Below, piece by piece: positions 43,050-51,898 of a DNA stretch of 64,000 nt. Each line of letters starts with the position of its first letter. The first letter of the stretch is position 1. This DNA is from CAZKBP01 sp964551015 (GTDB taxonomy: Bacteria > Bacteroidota > Bacteroidia > Cytophagales > Microscillaceae): contig CAZKBP010000019.1 of assembly GCA_964551015.1 (NCBI GenBank), positions 44,515-108,514 of the forward strand, written 5' to 3'. The translations under genes and the position numbers were made by a program. The notes beneath the pieces are model-generated. The model worked only from the letters and a program-made list of their open reading frames with translations. It was not told the origin of the DNA and searched no databases.

Positions 43050-44178
43050 ATTTAGTAGCTTTCTCACGCTGTATGTACTGTGGGGTTCTGGGTCTTCTCT
43101 CCAATTGATGACTCCTTCTTTGTTTTAAATCTTCTTGGCGGATTTTGAGATAAAATAGCAGACAACTGAGAAAAAAGGCAATGCTCAAAATCAATCCTAA
43201 AAGCAAGATCTGTGAAATGTCTTTAAAAATCAGGGCTAGGAAAATAAAAAAGATATTTACAAAATAAAGCCAAAGCGAAGCCTGCCAATGCGCTAATCCA
43301 CTATCAATCAAGAAGTGATGTAGATGGTTACGATCTCCCGAGAAAGGAGATTTATTTTTGCTTACCCGCAAGATAAATACCCGCAAGGTATCAAACAAAG
43401 GCACGATCAGAATGGCAAACGCAAAGACTGGGGCAAAGGTAGGCTTGAACAAGATACCGCTGTCTCGATTGAGCTCTATAAACTCAATACAGAAAATTGA
43501 GGAGAAAAGGCCAATCATGAGCGCACCCGTGTCGCCCATAAAGATTTTAGCTTCTTTCGCAAGATTATATTTCAAAAAGGCGATCAAGGCTCCACAGATG
43601 GCCAAAGATAAGAGGACAAATTGAAGCTCTCCCAGTTGATAAAACAAATAAGTAAAAGTAAGGCATACAATCAAGCCAATTCCTCCGGCCAAGCCATTGA
43701 TCCCATCAATCAGATTAAAAGCATTGATGATGACTAGCAAGGTAAATATAGAAATGAGCACGCTAAAGGAGTAGGAAATGCTTTCTATCCACAGAAAACC
43801 ATAGAGATTGGTCAATCTCACATCACATTTCACAACAATAATAATCGCTGCAATGATCTGCGCCACGAGCTTCTTATGAGGAGTAAGGGGGACAATATCG
43901 TCTTTAACTCCCGTGAAAAATAGCAAAAGAACTGCTGAAAAAGCGTAGCCAATTTCAGGAATCGAGGAGATGTCTACAAAAAAAGTAGCGGAGATCATAG
44001 CTCCGCCAAAAATAGCAATTCCTCCCAGGTTAGGGGTACTGTTGTGGTGGGATTTTCGGCTTTCATTAGGCTCATCGTAGAGCTGTTTTTCTTTGGCTAC
44101 TTTAATGAGAGAGGGAATACTCAGATAGGTAATCAAGAAGGAACTCAGGGCAGTTAATGCCATTAAATTGATGTCCAT
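43015..44178 (-). CDS. Undecaprenyl-phosphate GlcNAc-1-phosphate transferase-like (WecA/MraY family)
   Basis: A 387-residue protein with about ten membrane segments. The family's active-site loops are all present: TPNLGGIAIFGGA, FTGVKDDIVPLTPHKKL (the DD pair), NAFNLIDGINGLAGG, AKIFMGDTGALMIG and GDRNHLHHFLIDSG. It moves a sugar phosphate from a UDP-sugar to undecaprenyl phosphate, starting a lipid-linked glycan. HLHH is the WecA-type signature rather than MraY. Its 3' end overlaps moxR by 35 bases on the opposite strand. Confidence 0.93.
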   Translation of the reverse strand: MDINLMALTALSSFLITYLSIPSLIKVAKEKQLYDEPNESRKSHHNSTPNLGGIAIFGGAMISATFFVDISSIPEIGYAFSAVLLLFFTGVKDDIVPLTPHKKLVAQIIAAIIIVVKCDVRLTNLYGFLWIESISYSFSVLISIFTLLVIINAFNLIDGINGLAGGIGLIVCLTFTYLFYQLGELQFVLLSLAICGALIAFLKYNLAKEAKIFMGDTGALMIGLFSSIFCIEFIELNRDSGILFKPTFAPVFAFAILIVPLFDTLRVFILRVSKNKSPFSGDRNHLHHFLIDSGLAHWQASLWLYFVNIFFIFLALIFKDISQILLLGLILSIAFFLSCLLFYLKIRQEDLKQRRSHQLERRPRTPQYIQREKATKFKVASESNHLS

Positions 44179-44279
44179 AATGGAATTATTAATGAGATTC
44201 GATGGGTAGCAAATATACGACTTAATTATACAAGTAATAAACGCTACCCTTCTATGTTTATTTTTTATTTAAAGCTGTT

Positions 44280-45683
44280 TCAGAAGGCATTTTCATCTCC
44301 CGAAAGCATACGTATCACGGTCATCCATATAATCTTGACATCGAGCAAGAAAGACCAATTTTCTACATAAAAAATATCCATGCGAATACGGTGAATCATC
44401 GCTTGAATATCTTTTGTCTCGCCCCGATAACCTTTGATTTGTGCTAGACCCGTAATACCTGGTTTCACGAAATGTCGTACCATGTACTTATCTACTAATT
44501 CGGCATAATATTCAGTATGTTTGAGCATATGCGGTCGTGGGCCAACAACGGACATATCTCCCCATAAAACGTTAAAAAACTGCGGCAGCTCATCCAAATT
44601 TGTACGGCGCAGAACTTTACCCAATGGAGTGACCCGACGGTCATCTCGACTAGCTTGCTTTTGGTCGCAATCGTCATTGATGTACATAGTTCTGAATTTC
44701 AGGCAATTAAACTCTTCCCCTCGCTTGCCAGAGCGTTTCTGATAAAAAAATACTGGTCCAGAAGAGCTAAGCTTAATCAGTAAAGCAATCAAAGGTATCG
44801 CCCAGGTCAAAATCCCAACCAACACCAAAAACGAAAAAACTACATCGAATAAACGTTTTATAGCTCGATTCATTACATCCTCCAGAGGTTCTTTACGGTG
44901 CAAAATGACCGGAATCGAGCCATAGCTCTCTATCTTCAGGGGGCGGTGGGCGAAAGCTTGGAAATCAGGAATGACTTTGATACGAGCCAAATGATGATCG
45001 GCTAATTGGACAATAGCCTTCAAATGATTCTTATCAAAGTCTGGTAGGGAAAGATACACTTCATCCACCTGATGGGTGTTGAGATAATTCTTGAGATCAG
45101 AAACTTTACCCAAAATATCTTTGCCTTTGGTTTGATCGTCAAAAAAGCCTTGAAAGCGATAACCAAACTCAGGGTGAATGCCGAAGTAATCGAGCAAGTT
45201 CAGACCCATATCGCCGTAGCCTACAATGATAAATGCCCGATAATTGTAACCCATCCTCCGGTAATTTCTCAACAGAAAAATAACCAGTACTCGCCAAAAA
45301 ACTAAGCCCGAAGCGAGACAGGCATAATTCAAAAGCAGTTGAACACGAGAAAAATAGGTGGTTTTTAGAAAGACTAGTACCGAAGCTAGCAGAAACAGAT
45401 GTAAAAGCACCGATTGTAATATTTTTCGGCTGGCATCTCGGTAGCGATCTAGTCGGGAGAGTTCGTAGTTTTCTAACACGAAGGAGATCAAAAGCCACAA
45501 TATATTCAAATACAAAAGCAAAATGAGATAAGGACGGGGAATATCCCAACCGTACTCATATCCTAGTTTGATTTGAAAAGCGATCAAAAAGGCCAGATTT
45601 AGCCAGATGAGATCTCCAAGAAGGTTGATGAGTCGTATGAATTTTGAATATCTGGTAGTCATAATTTCAGATCTTCTCCTCAT
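44280..45683 (-). CDS. Polyprenyl glycosylphosphotransferase (WcaJ-like sugar transferase)
   Basis: About 467 residues; an in-frame ATG at 45662 would remove seven residues. The N-terminal half has four membrane segments and a CoA-binding-like fold (YRAFIIVGYGDMGLNLLDYF). A fifth membrane segment precedes the catalytic domain with YQKRSGKRGEEFNCLKFRT, RRTNLDELPQFFNVLWGD, VVGPRP and GLAQIKGYRGET. It transfers hexose-1-phosphate to undecaprenyl phosphate, the committing step of exopolysaccharide synthesis. Together with the WecA-like and ligase-like genes it makes a glycan initiation-polymerisation block. Confidence 0.94.
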   Translation of the reverse strand: MRRRSEIMTTRYSKFIRLINLLGDLIWLNLAFLIAFQIKLGYEYGWDIPRPYLILLLYLNILWLLISFVLENYELSRLDRYRDASRKILQSVLLHLFLLASVLVFLKTTYFSRVQLLLNYACLASGLVFWRVLVIFLLRNYRRMGYNYRAFIIVGYGDMGLNLLDYFGIHPEFGYRFQGFFDDQTKGKDILGKVSDLKNYLNTHQVDEVYLSLPDFDKNHLKAIVQLADHHLARIKVIPDFQAFAHRPLKIESYGSIPVILHRKEPLEDVMNRAIKRLFDVVFSFLVLVGILTWAIPLIALLIKLSSSGPVFFYQKRSGKRGEEFNCLKFRTMYINDDCDQKQASRDDRRVTPLGKVLRRTNLDELPQFFNVLWGDMSVVGPRPHMLKHTEYYAELVDKYMVRHFVKPGITGLAQIKGYRGETKDIQAMIHRIRMDIFYVENWSFLLDVKIIWMTVIRMLSGDENAF

Positions 45684-45792
45684 TCACTACGTAAAGAAAC
45701 AGCTTAGGGATGGTTCTCTCTGCGGATCACTCTTAAAAATTATTTTTGAATGGACTAAATTCTTCTTTTATTGAACTTTTGGAAAAAAGTTT

Positions 45793-47103
45793 TTAATTCT
45801 GAGCAGAATCCTCCACAACCTCCGGTGCCTCTGTCGGGAGCTTAATCAAGGAAGTTTCAAATAGGAACAAAGTATTGAAAAAAGCATAAAATACCACACC
45901 TGCCTGCCGACTGAGCAAAGATTCCGTAAGACCAACTAAGATAATCAAAAGTAAAAAAGCTAGATACAAATACTTTTCTTGCTTGAAAGCCCACCACAAC
46001 GGAAATCCTAACAGGCTCATCAGCAACAATAATCCAAATAGACCGTGTCGGAGGGTTTCTTGAAAAAAGATATGATGCGCGTTTAGATGATGCCGAGCTT
46101 CAAAGTCCATTCCCTTGCTCTCATAGCAATGCAGTAACGCTTGATTGGCATCACCTGTACCAAGGCCCGTGAGCCAATAGCTAGATTGACCCAAGATACT
46201 TTTTACACAGGAGCGAATATTTGCTCGTGCTTTGTTTTCTGAGGCCGCTTCGGGCATTTCTGTCAGGCGAACCTGATCGATTTGAAAATCATTCCATATA
46301 GATTGAATCTTAGGACGAAACAAAAAGAAAATCACCACTACGGTCAAAAAGCCCAACCAGAACAAACGGAAAAAACCACGACGTACTAGCCAAAGCGAGG
46401 AAGTGAGCAGCAAACTCAGGATACAAATGCCAAGAGAAATAAAGGCATCCGTGATAATCAAAAAGACAACTAGATAGAATACCCCAAAGATGAGCCATTT
46501 TTCCCATTTTCTGCCGACCATTGTAATGAGTGTGTATAGGAAAAAACAAATCACCAACGAAACATACATCCCCAGATAAGGACGGTGTAGAATAATCGCG
46601 CTTTCAAAGGTAGGTAAGCCCGAGTCAGGATCAAATATAAAATAAAACCCGCCTCGGAAAGTAATCAAGGAGGCCAGCAAGACCGCGCCACCGAATGCCC
46701 AGAAAATACCTTGAAATTGTAGCTGCGTGAAACGATGTTTGGTGCTGGCATAAATGATTGGAAAGAGTAAAATGGTGGTTTTAACCGTAATCTCGTGCCA
46801 GCCGTCACTTAGACTTTCCGTATAAAGCATTCCCAGCCACTGCCAGCCATAGAAGATAAGAAATAAAGGAATCCATTGATTTTTTCTGAGTTTTTTCCAC
46901 TTCTCAAGCCAAGCCCCCTCGCTGACCCAATAGATAGTTAGTAAGGCGATCAAGACACTGTTCCATTGGGTATTTTTGAAAAATCGCATCAATAGCGTCT
47001 TAGATTCTGGCGGTACATCGGCAAGCATGGTAAAAGGAAGACTCACCGCAAAGAGCAGTGTGAGTATATAAAATCCAGAAATTGGACGATCAGTAGCGTT
47101 CAT
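45793..47103 (-). CDS. O-antigen ligase / Wzy-like polymerase family membrane protein
   Basis: A 436-residue protein with about twelve membrane segments and one large extracytoplasmic loop. The segment HHLNAHHIFFQETLRHGLFG matches the Wzy_C/O-antigen ligase core, where the His is functionally important. It may polymerise or ligate lipid-linked glycan repeats in the periplasm. The WcaJ-like gene lies 109 bases downstream on the same strand. Ligase versus polymerase cannot be told apart from sequence. Confidence 0.88.
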   Translation of the reverse strand: MNATDRPISGFYILTLLFAVSLPFTMLADVPPESKTLLMRFFKNTQWNSVLIALLTIYWVSEGAWLEKWKKLRKNQWIPLFLIFYGWQWLGMLYTESLSDGWHEITVKTTILLFPIIYASTKHRFTQLQFQGIFWAFGGAVLLASLITFRGGFYFIFDPDSGLPTFESAIILHRPYLGMYVSLVICFFLYTLITMVGRKWEKWLIFGVFYLVVFLIITDAFISLGICILSLLLTSSLWLVRRGFFRLFWLGFLTVVVIFFLFRPKIQSIWNDFQIDQVRLTEMPEAASENKARANIRSCVKSILGQSSYWLTGLGTGDANQALLHCYESKGMDFEARHHLNAHHIFFQETLRHGLFGLLLLMSLLGFPLWWAFKQEKYLYLAFLLLIILVGLTESLLSRQAGVVFYAFFNTLFLFETSLIKLPTEAPEVVEDSAQN

Positions 47104-47243
47104 ACCAAGAAAATTCCAAACAGCAAGACACGAATTATTTCAAATTTAGGCTTTCTTAACTTCTTCCGAGGATAATTACTACTTTTTTTCGAGCTTACTC
47201 CGTGTGAGGAATCACTAGGGACTTCTCCAAATAAAAAAAGCCG

Positions 47244-47274
47244 AAAGCCCTGAAATTATTTTCGGGGCTTTTTT
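47244..47274 (+). terminator. Strong hairpin with T-tract just ahead of nadC
   Basis: AAAGCCCTGAAA (47244-47255) pairs with TTTCGGGGCTTT (47260-47271) over twelve bases with one G-T pair and the four-base loop TTAT. T-runs flank it in both directions. It sits between two divergent genes, only about 14 bases before the nadC start codon, which is unusual. It may insulate nadC from read-through or act as an attenuator. Confidence 0.75.
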
Positions 47275-47275
47275 A

Positions 47276-47283
47276 TATTTTTG
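47276..47283 (+). promoter_or_regulatory. Possible -7 promoter element for nadC
   Basis: TATTTTTG matches the Bacteroidota -7 consensus TAnnTTTG and ends four bases before the GTG start of nadC. No TTTG was found at the usual -33 distance; that place is inside the hairpin arm. If real, the transcript would have almost no leader. Confidence 0.35.
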
Positions 47284-47287
47284 CCAT

Positions 47288-48151
47288 GTGAAATATCAAT
47301 ATCTGACCGAAGAAAATATCCAGCAATTCATTGCCACCGCCTTGCAAGAAGACATTGGAGACGGAGACCACTCTTCCCTTGCTTCTGTGCCGGCGGAGGC
47401 GCAGCGGAGAGCCAAGTTACTCATCAAAGGAGCAGGAATGCTCGCTGGGGTAGAATTAGCCACGCATATTTTTCGCCAAGTTGACCCTAAATTGCAAGTA
47501 GAAGTCCAGATTCAAGATGGGCAAATGGTCAATTATGGCGATATTGGTTTCTACGTGGAGGGTTCTGCTCGCTCTATCTTAAAAGCAGAAAGGCTCGCAC
47601 TCAATTGTATGCAAAGAATGAGTGGAATTGCTACCCTTACTCACCAAGTAGTGGAGAAAATTCGTCATACTTCTGCTCAGGTGCTGGATACTCGTAAAAC
47701 CACGCCTAATTTTCGCTTACCTGAAAAATGGGCCGTCAAAATCGGTGGTGGTACCAACCACCGCTACGGTCTTTTTGATATGATTATGCTTAAAGATAAT
47801 CATATTGCCTACGCGGGAGGGATCAAATCTGCCATTCAAAACACACGAGCTTACCTAGAAGCACAAAATTTAGCGCTTAAAATAGAAATTGAGGTGCAAA
47901 ATTTACAAGAACTAGAAGAGGTGCTTTCTGTGGGAGGGGTAGATTTTATTATGCTGGATAATATGTCCGTGGAAGATATGCGAAAGGCAGTCAACTTGGT
48001 AGACGGACGTTATTCCCTGGAGGCTTCGGGAGGCATTGAGCCAAATACTATTCAAGGGGTAGCAGAGACGGGGGTAGATTTTATCTCTATGGGGGCACTC
48101 ACGCATTCTGCTCCTAATTTGGATATTAGCCTCAAAGCTACCCAAGGTTAA
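47288..48151 (+). CDS. nadC: Nicotinate-nucleotide pyrophosphorylase
   Basis: A 287-residue enzyme with a GTG start; the ATG two bases earlier is out of frame and meets a stop at once. ALQEDIGDGDHSS, DTRKTTPNFRLPEKWAVKIG, GGTNHRYGLFDMIMLKDNH and LEASGGIEPNTI are clear QAPRTase motifs that bind quinolinate and PRPP. It makes nicotinate mononucleotide in de novo NAD synthesis. nadA and nadB are not in the window. Confidence 0.97.
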   Translation: MKYQYLTEENIQQFIATALQEDIGDGDHSSLASVPAEAQRRAKLLIKGAGMLAGVELATHIFRQVDPKLQVEVQIQDGQMVNYGDIGFYVEGSARSILKAERLALNCMQRMSGIATLTHQVVEKIRHTSAQVLDTRKTTPNFRLPEKWAVKIGGGTNHRYGLFDMIMLKDNHIAYAGGIKSAIQNTRAYLEAQNLALKIEIEVQNLQELEEVLSVGGVDFIMLDNMSVEDMRKAVNLVDGRYSLEASGGIEPNTIQGVAETGVDFISMGALTHSAPNLDISLKATQG

Positions 48152-48195
48152 AAATTTCCTAAAAACTGAAAATGCTTTAATTTGCACGCTATAAT

Positions 48196-48690
48196 ATGAT
48201 CGTCAAAACCAAAAAATATCAATTAAATACGAAAACCTACCGTAAAGTAGCCATGCGCAATGTACTTCGCAACCAATGGTGGTTGCCCGTGGCTATTTTC
48301 TTGGGCATCGTGGTTCTCAATCTTCTGTTGAATTTAGTCTATTCTAATATTTGGATTTATTTTCTGGCTCCGCTTGGCGTAGGGCTTTATTTTTTGTTTT
48401 GGTACATCCAATTTACGGGTGCCCCTCATTTAGAGCAGATGAAGCCGATGTTTCAGCGCTTGGGTTACGAAATCAATGGGCGGGAAGTATTGCTCAAAGC
48501 CAGTGCCCGGGAAGGAATGCAAATTCCTTGGGATTATGTAAAGCACGCCGAAAAAGGTAAGGACGCTTACATCCTTTATCTTTCCAAAGCCCAGTTCATC
48601 CATTTACCCTTTCGGATTTTTAATTCGGACAATGATATTCGTTTCGTGGAAGCAATCATGAAGCGGAGGGGTTTGTTAGGAGAAGAATAA
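48196..48690 (+). CDS. YcxB-like membrane protein
   Basis: A 164-residue protein with two adjacent membrane segments (about 30-50 and 53-72). The C-terminal soluble part, with MQIPWDYVKHAEKGKDAYILYLSK-type residues and IHLPFRIF near the end, resembles the YcxB-like domain. No catalytic motif is seen and function is unknown. It lies 44 bases after nadC on the same strand. Confidence 0.72.
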   Translation: MIVKTKKYQLNTKTYRKVAMRNVLRNQWWLPVAIFLGIVVLNLLLNLVYSNIWIYFLAPLGVGLYFLFWYIQFTGAPHLEQMKPMFQRLGYEINGREVLLKASAREGMQIPWDYVKHAEKGKDAYILYLSKAQFIHLPFRIFNSDNDIRFVEAIMKRRGLLGEE

Positions 48691-48776
48691 AATCACGACC
48701 TCAATCCATAGACAATTTAAGCTTTTACTTTTTCAAGCAGGCAAACTTGAAAGCAACTAATCCAACACAGAACTGT

Positions 48777-50066
48777 ATGCGCTATAATCCTTTGGAATCC
48801 TCCCTTTTTGTCCATCATCGAGAAAACTTTGTTAGCCATCTCCGCCCCAACTCGCTGGCTGTATTCAATGCCAACGATATCATGCCTACAAATGCGGACG
48901 GAACTATGCCTTTCCGGCAAAATAATGATCTTTTTTACCTCTCTGGTGTGGATCAAGAAGAAAGTATCTTGCTCATTTATCCGGATTGCCCAGAAGAAAA
49001 ACATCGAGAGATTCTCTTCCTCAGAGAAACCAGCGAAGAGATTGCTATTTGGGAAGGGCACAAACTGACCAAGAAAGAAGCCCGTGAAGTCTCTGGTATT
49101 CAGACCATTTATTGGTTATCTCAATTTGAGCAGGTCTTTAATACGCTCATGGGACTCTGTGAACATATCTATCTCAATACCAACGAGCACGATCGTGCCG
49201 TAGTGGAAGTCCAGACCCGAGACGCGCGATTTATCCAATGGTGTCGAGGCAAATATCCTCTACATGCTTACCAACGTTCGGCTCCTATCATGCAGGAATT
49301 GCGGGCGACCAAAAGCAGCCCAGAAGTAGCACGAATCAAAGAAGCTTGCCAGATTACCGAGCATGGCTTTCGAAGGGTGCTAGAATTTGTAAAACCAGGG
49401 GTAATGGAATATGAAATCGAGGCTGAATATATACACGAGTTTATTCGTCGCCGCTCGAGAGGTTTTGCTTATTCGCCCATTGTGGCCTCGGGAGCCAATG
49501 CCTGTGTTTTGCATTATGTTACCAATAATGATCAATGTAAAGATGGTGATTTATTGCTCATGGATGTAGGAGCCGAATACGCCAACTATGCAGCCGATAT
49601 GACTCGTACCATCCCCGTGAATGGCCGCTTTACAGATCGCCAAAAAGCAGTTTACAATGCCGTGCTACGAGTTATGAAAGAAGCCAAGCAAATGCTCGTA
49701 ACAGGTAGCCTCTGGAATGAGTACCACAAGGCAGTGGGCGAGTTGATGGAAAAAGAACTGGTAGATTTGGGTTTACTAAAAATGGAAGAGGTCAAGAACC
49801 AAGACCCAGACCAGCCCCTTTATAAAAAATATTTCATGCACGGTACTTCTCACCATTTGGGCTTAGATGTGCACGATTTAGGGCATCGCTATCGCAAATT
49901 TGAGCCAGGGATGGTCTTTACCTGCGAGCCTGGAATTTATATTCGGGAAGAAAATATTGGTATTCGCCTAGAGAATGATATTTTGATTACCGAAGCAGGA
50001 AACGAAGATTTGATGGCAAGTATTCCTTTGGAAGCGGAAGAAATTGAGGAATTAATGAATGCATAG
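48777..50066 (+). CDS. pepP: Aminopeptidase P family metalloprotease (Xaa-Pro aminopeptidase)
   Basis: About 429 residues from the ATG at 48777. The N-terminal creatinase-like domain (FRQNNDLFYLSGVDQEESIL) is the AMP_N type. The catalytic pita-bread domain has all five metal ligands: two Asp in LMDVGAEYANYAADMTRT, His in FMHGTSHHLGLDVHD, Glu in CEPGIYIREE and Glu in GIRLENDIL. It removes N-terminal residues preceding proline using two metal ions. Probably cytoplasmic, since no signal peptide is present. Confidence 0.95.
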   Translation: MRYNPLESSLFVHHRENFVSHLRPNSLAVFNANDIMPTNADGTMPFRQNNDLFYLSGVDQEESILLIYPDCPEEKHREILFLRETSEEIAIWEGHKLTKKEAREVSGIQTIYWLSQFEQVFNTLMGLCEHIYLNTNEHDRAVVEVQTRDARFIQWCRGKYPLHAYQRSAPIMQELRATKSSPEVARIKEACQITEHGFRRVLEFVKPGVMEYEIEAEYIHEFIRRRSRGFAYSPIVASGANACVLHYVTNNDQCKDGDLLLMDVGAEYANYAADMTRTIPVNGRFTDRQKAVYNAVLRVMKEAKQMLVTGSLWNEYHKAVGELMEKELVDLGLLKMEEVKNQDPDQPLYKKYFMHGTSHHLGLDVHDLGHRYRKFEPGMVFTCEPGIYIREENIGIRLENDILITEAGNEDLMASIPLEAEEIEELMNA

Positions 50067-50179
50067 TAATTCGCTCACGCGTGGAACCGTTTTAGTTTTT
50101 TTTGTCAGAAAAGTAAGGTCAGAAGTCTAGGAAATCGCAATCATTTGACTGGAAGTGCGTAAGCTTGAGGAAGAAATGA

Positions 50180-50494
50180 TTACTTAAAAACTGCCTTTTC
50201 CAAGGCTTCTAATCGCTCTTCTACTTTGACCAAACGGCCTATTTGCTCGGCTAAACGCATTACCGAGAGGCGGATTTCTTTGACTTCCAGATTGGTAGAA
50301 GCTTGTTGCTTTTCTAAGTTAGTGAGGCGTAGGTTGACATCACTTCTAAAGCCAGACATTTCCGATTTAAAACCTTGCATTTCCGATTTAAAACCTTGCA
50401 TTTCCGTTCTGAAACCTTGCATTTCGTCTACCATCTGATCTTGTCTTTTGAGAGACTCAGAAAGAATTTCTATGATGCGATCTTCGTTTTTCAT
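50180..50494 (-). CDS. Small coiled-coil protein with tandem heptad repeats
   Basis: A 104-residue protein with no recognised family. Its middle (about residues 24-50) is built of heptads of the form M-Q-G-F-[KR]-[ST]-E, encoded by tandem 21-base repeats at 50357-50440. Further coiled-coil follows to the C-terminus. No signal peptide or membrane segment. It could be a short oligomerisation or scaffold protein. It stands alone with gaps on both sides; coding is supported by codon-phased repeats. Confidence 0.7.
   Translation of the reverse strand: MKNEDRIIEILSESLKRQDQMVDEMQGFRTEMQGFKSEMQGFKSEMSGFRSDVNLRLTNLEKQQASTNLEVKEIRLSVMRLAEQIGRLVKVEERLEALEKAVFK
50357..50440. repeat. 21-bp in-frame tandem repeat
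   Basis: Copies of CATTTCCGATTTAAAACCTTG start at 50357, 50378 and 50399 (the third diverged), and a partial one at 50420. Each encodes one heptad of the coiled-coil protein, so slippage changes protein length without a frameshift. Confidence 0.92.
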
Positions 50495-50624
50495 GAGGGT
50501 TGAAATCTATAATTTGTTATAGCACAAAGTTATCAAAAAGTATTTTCAAAAACAAAAATAAGCTTTTATAAATCAATAAATTGTTGGTAAATAACAACAC
50601 ATTGAGAAAACTATCAACTCGAGA

Positions 50625-51215
50625 TCACTTGCTTTGATTCAAACTCAGCAAAAACTCTTTAAAGTCTGTGGTGTTGTAATTGGCCATGCCTAGATGGCGG
50701 GTAACAATTTTGCCTTCGGGAGAAATTACGAAAGTGCTAGGAATGGAATTCGTTTCGTACACGGAGGGCAAATGGCTATCTAAGAAATAAACGGGAAAAT
50801 CAAACCCCTTTTTTTCAATAAAAGAGATGGCTTTGTTCGGGTCTTGATCTAAGGAAAGCATCACGAATACGATGTCCTCAGCAGCCACTTGATCGTATAA
50901 GGACTGGATATTAGGCATTTCGGCTACGCAAGGAGGGCACCAAGTAGCCCACAGATTCATGAAGATCGTTTTACCAGCTAGTTCTTTAAAATCTACTGCT
51001 TCCCCTTGGAGAGAGCGCAGGCGTAGATTGTAATCTGCCATAGTTTGTTCCTCCACGGGCACCTCAGTAGCTGCTTGAAAGAATCCCGTAGCCAAGAATA
51101 ATCTCTGAATTTGGGTATGCAAACCTGTGAAATAAATACCGAGTAAGATGGCTAGAAACACCCCCCATTCTAGCATTTCTTTTTTGAAGGATTTCTTTTT
51201 GGTAGATGTCGTCAT
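50625..51215 (-). CDS. TlpA-like membrane-anchored thiol-disulfide oxidoreductase
   Basis: A 196-residue protein with one N-terminal membrane anchor (about 16-36) and a periplasmic thioredoxin fold. The active site is NLWATWCPPCVAEMP (Cys-Pro-Pro-Cys). The cis-Pro loop is SIPSTFVI. Such proteins reduce disulfides in the periplasm, for example for cytochrome c or copper-site maturation. The small lipoprotein gene lies 117 bases upstream, separated by a terminator. Confidence 0.94.
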   Translation of the reverse strand: MTTSTKKKSFKKEMLEWGVFLAILLGIYFTGLHTQIQRLFLATGFFQAATEVPVEEQTMADYNLRLRSLQGEAVDFKELAGKTIFMNLWATWCPPCVAEMPNIQSLYDQVAAEDIVFVMLSLDQDPNKAISFIEKKGFDFPVYFLDSHLPSVYETNSIPSTFVISPEGKIVTRHLGMANYNTTDFKEFLLSLNQSK

Positions 51216-51281
51216 AGTTTCCCGTTTAGCTAAGATTACAAGTCATTTTTGGGAAAAGTTCCTGATCAAAAATAAACAAAA

Positions 51282-51310
51282 AAGACTAAGCCCCGGATAG
51301 AGCTTAGCCA
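51282..51310 (-). terminator. Hairpin terminator after the small lipoprotein gene
   Basis: CTAAGC (51286-51291) and GCTTAG (51302-51307) form the stem. A run of A just to the left (51278-51283) is a T-tract on the minus strand. It lies about 25 bases after the lipoprotein stop. Confidence 0.7.
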
Positions 51311-51332
51311 AGAATCAGGGAGGTGATAGTGT

Positions 51333-51683
51333 CTATTTTTGTTTCACCAATACCACCGCGTCGTCCGAACTGTCGGTAAAACTTAGCTTACCGTCTTCTA
51401 ATTTAATATTACTGAAAGTCTCCGTTTCTCCTTCTTGGGGCTTGATAGTCATGCTTTTACCGTCTTTGGCTACCTCGAAAGTACCCGAGTTGATGGTTTC
51501 TTCGCCAGAGGTAAGGCTGTAAGTATCATCCTTGAAGGTCATTTTGATTTCACTAGGAGGGGTTTCCCCAGAGAGGCTTTCCATTTTCCACTCTCCTTGG
51601 ACTTGATCTTTGAGACTTTTTTTACCACATCCTGTGGCGAGTACTACGGTAAGAACTACCAGAAAATACGCTAATTTTTTCAT
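51333..51683 (-). CDS. Small lipocalin-like lipoprotein
   Basis: A 116-residue protein with lipobox LATGC (Cys19). The beta-rich body begins VQGEWKMESLSGETPPSEIK, and TFKDDTYSLTSGE and DGKLSFTDSSD continue a pattern seen in lipocalin-like small Bacteroidota lipoproteins. Probably sits in the periplasm or outer membrane. Ligand and function unknown. Its transcription ends at the hairpin just downstream. Confidence 0.78.
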   Translation of the reverse strand: MKKLAYFLVVLTVVLATGCGKKSLKDQVQGEWKMESLSGETPPSEIKMTFKDDTYSLTSGEETINSGTFEVAKDGKSMTIKPQEGETETFSNIKLEDGKLSFTDSSDDAVVLVKQK

Positions 51684-51898
51684 AATAATGCTTTTGAGTC
51701 TTAAATATAAACTGCCACAATATAAGGAATATCAGGCTTCAAAAAAGGAAGTTGGCCTAAAAATTTAAAAATTCTCACATCTCTCCACCACCAAGCTGAT
51801 GCTTATTTGGTAGTATTTTGTCGGAATCCGAGCCAAGGATTTCATTAGTTTTCTTTTTTTTATGATTTTTGTTGCCCAAGCGAACTTAAACTCAAAAC

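Noticed and set aside
47244..47274. NAD-related riboswitch upstream of nadC
   Set aside because: Only a simple 12-bp hairpin with T-tracts is visible; there is no room for an aptamer before the start codon.
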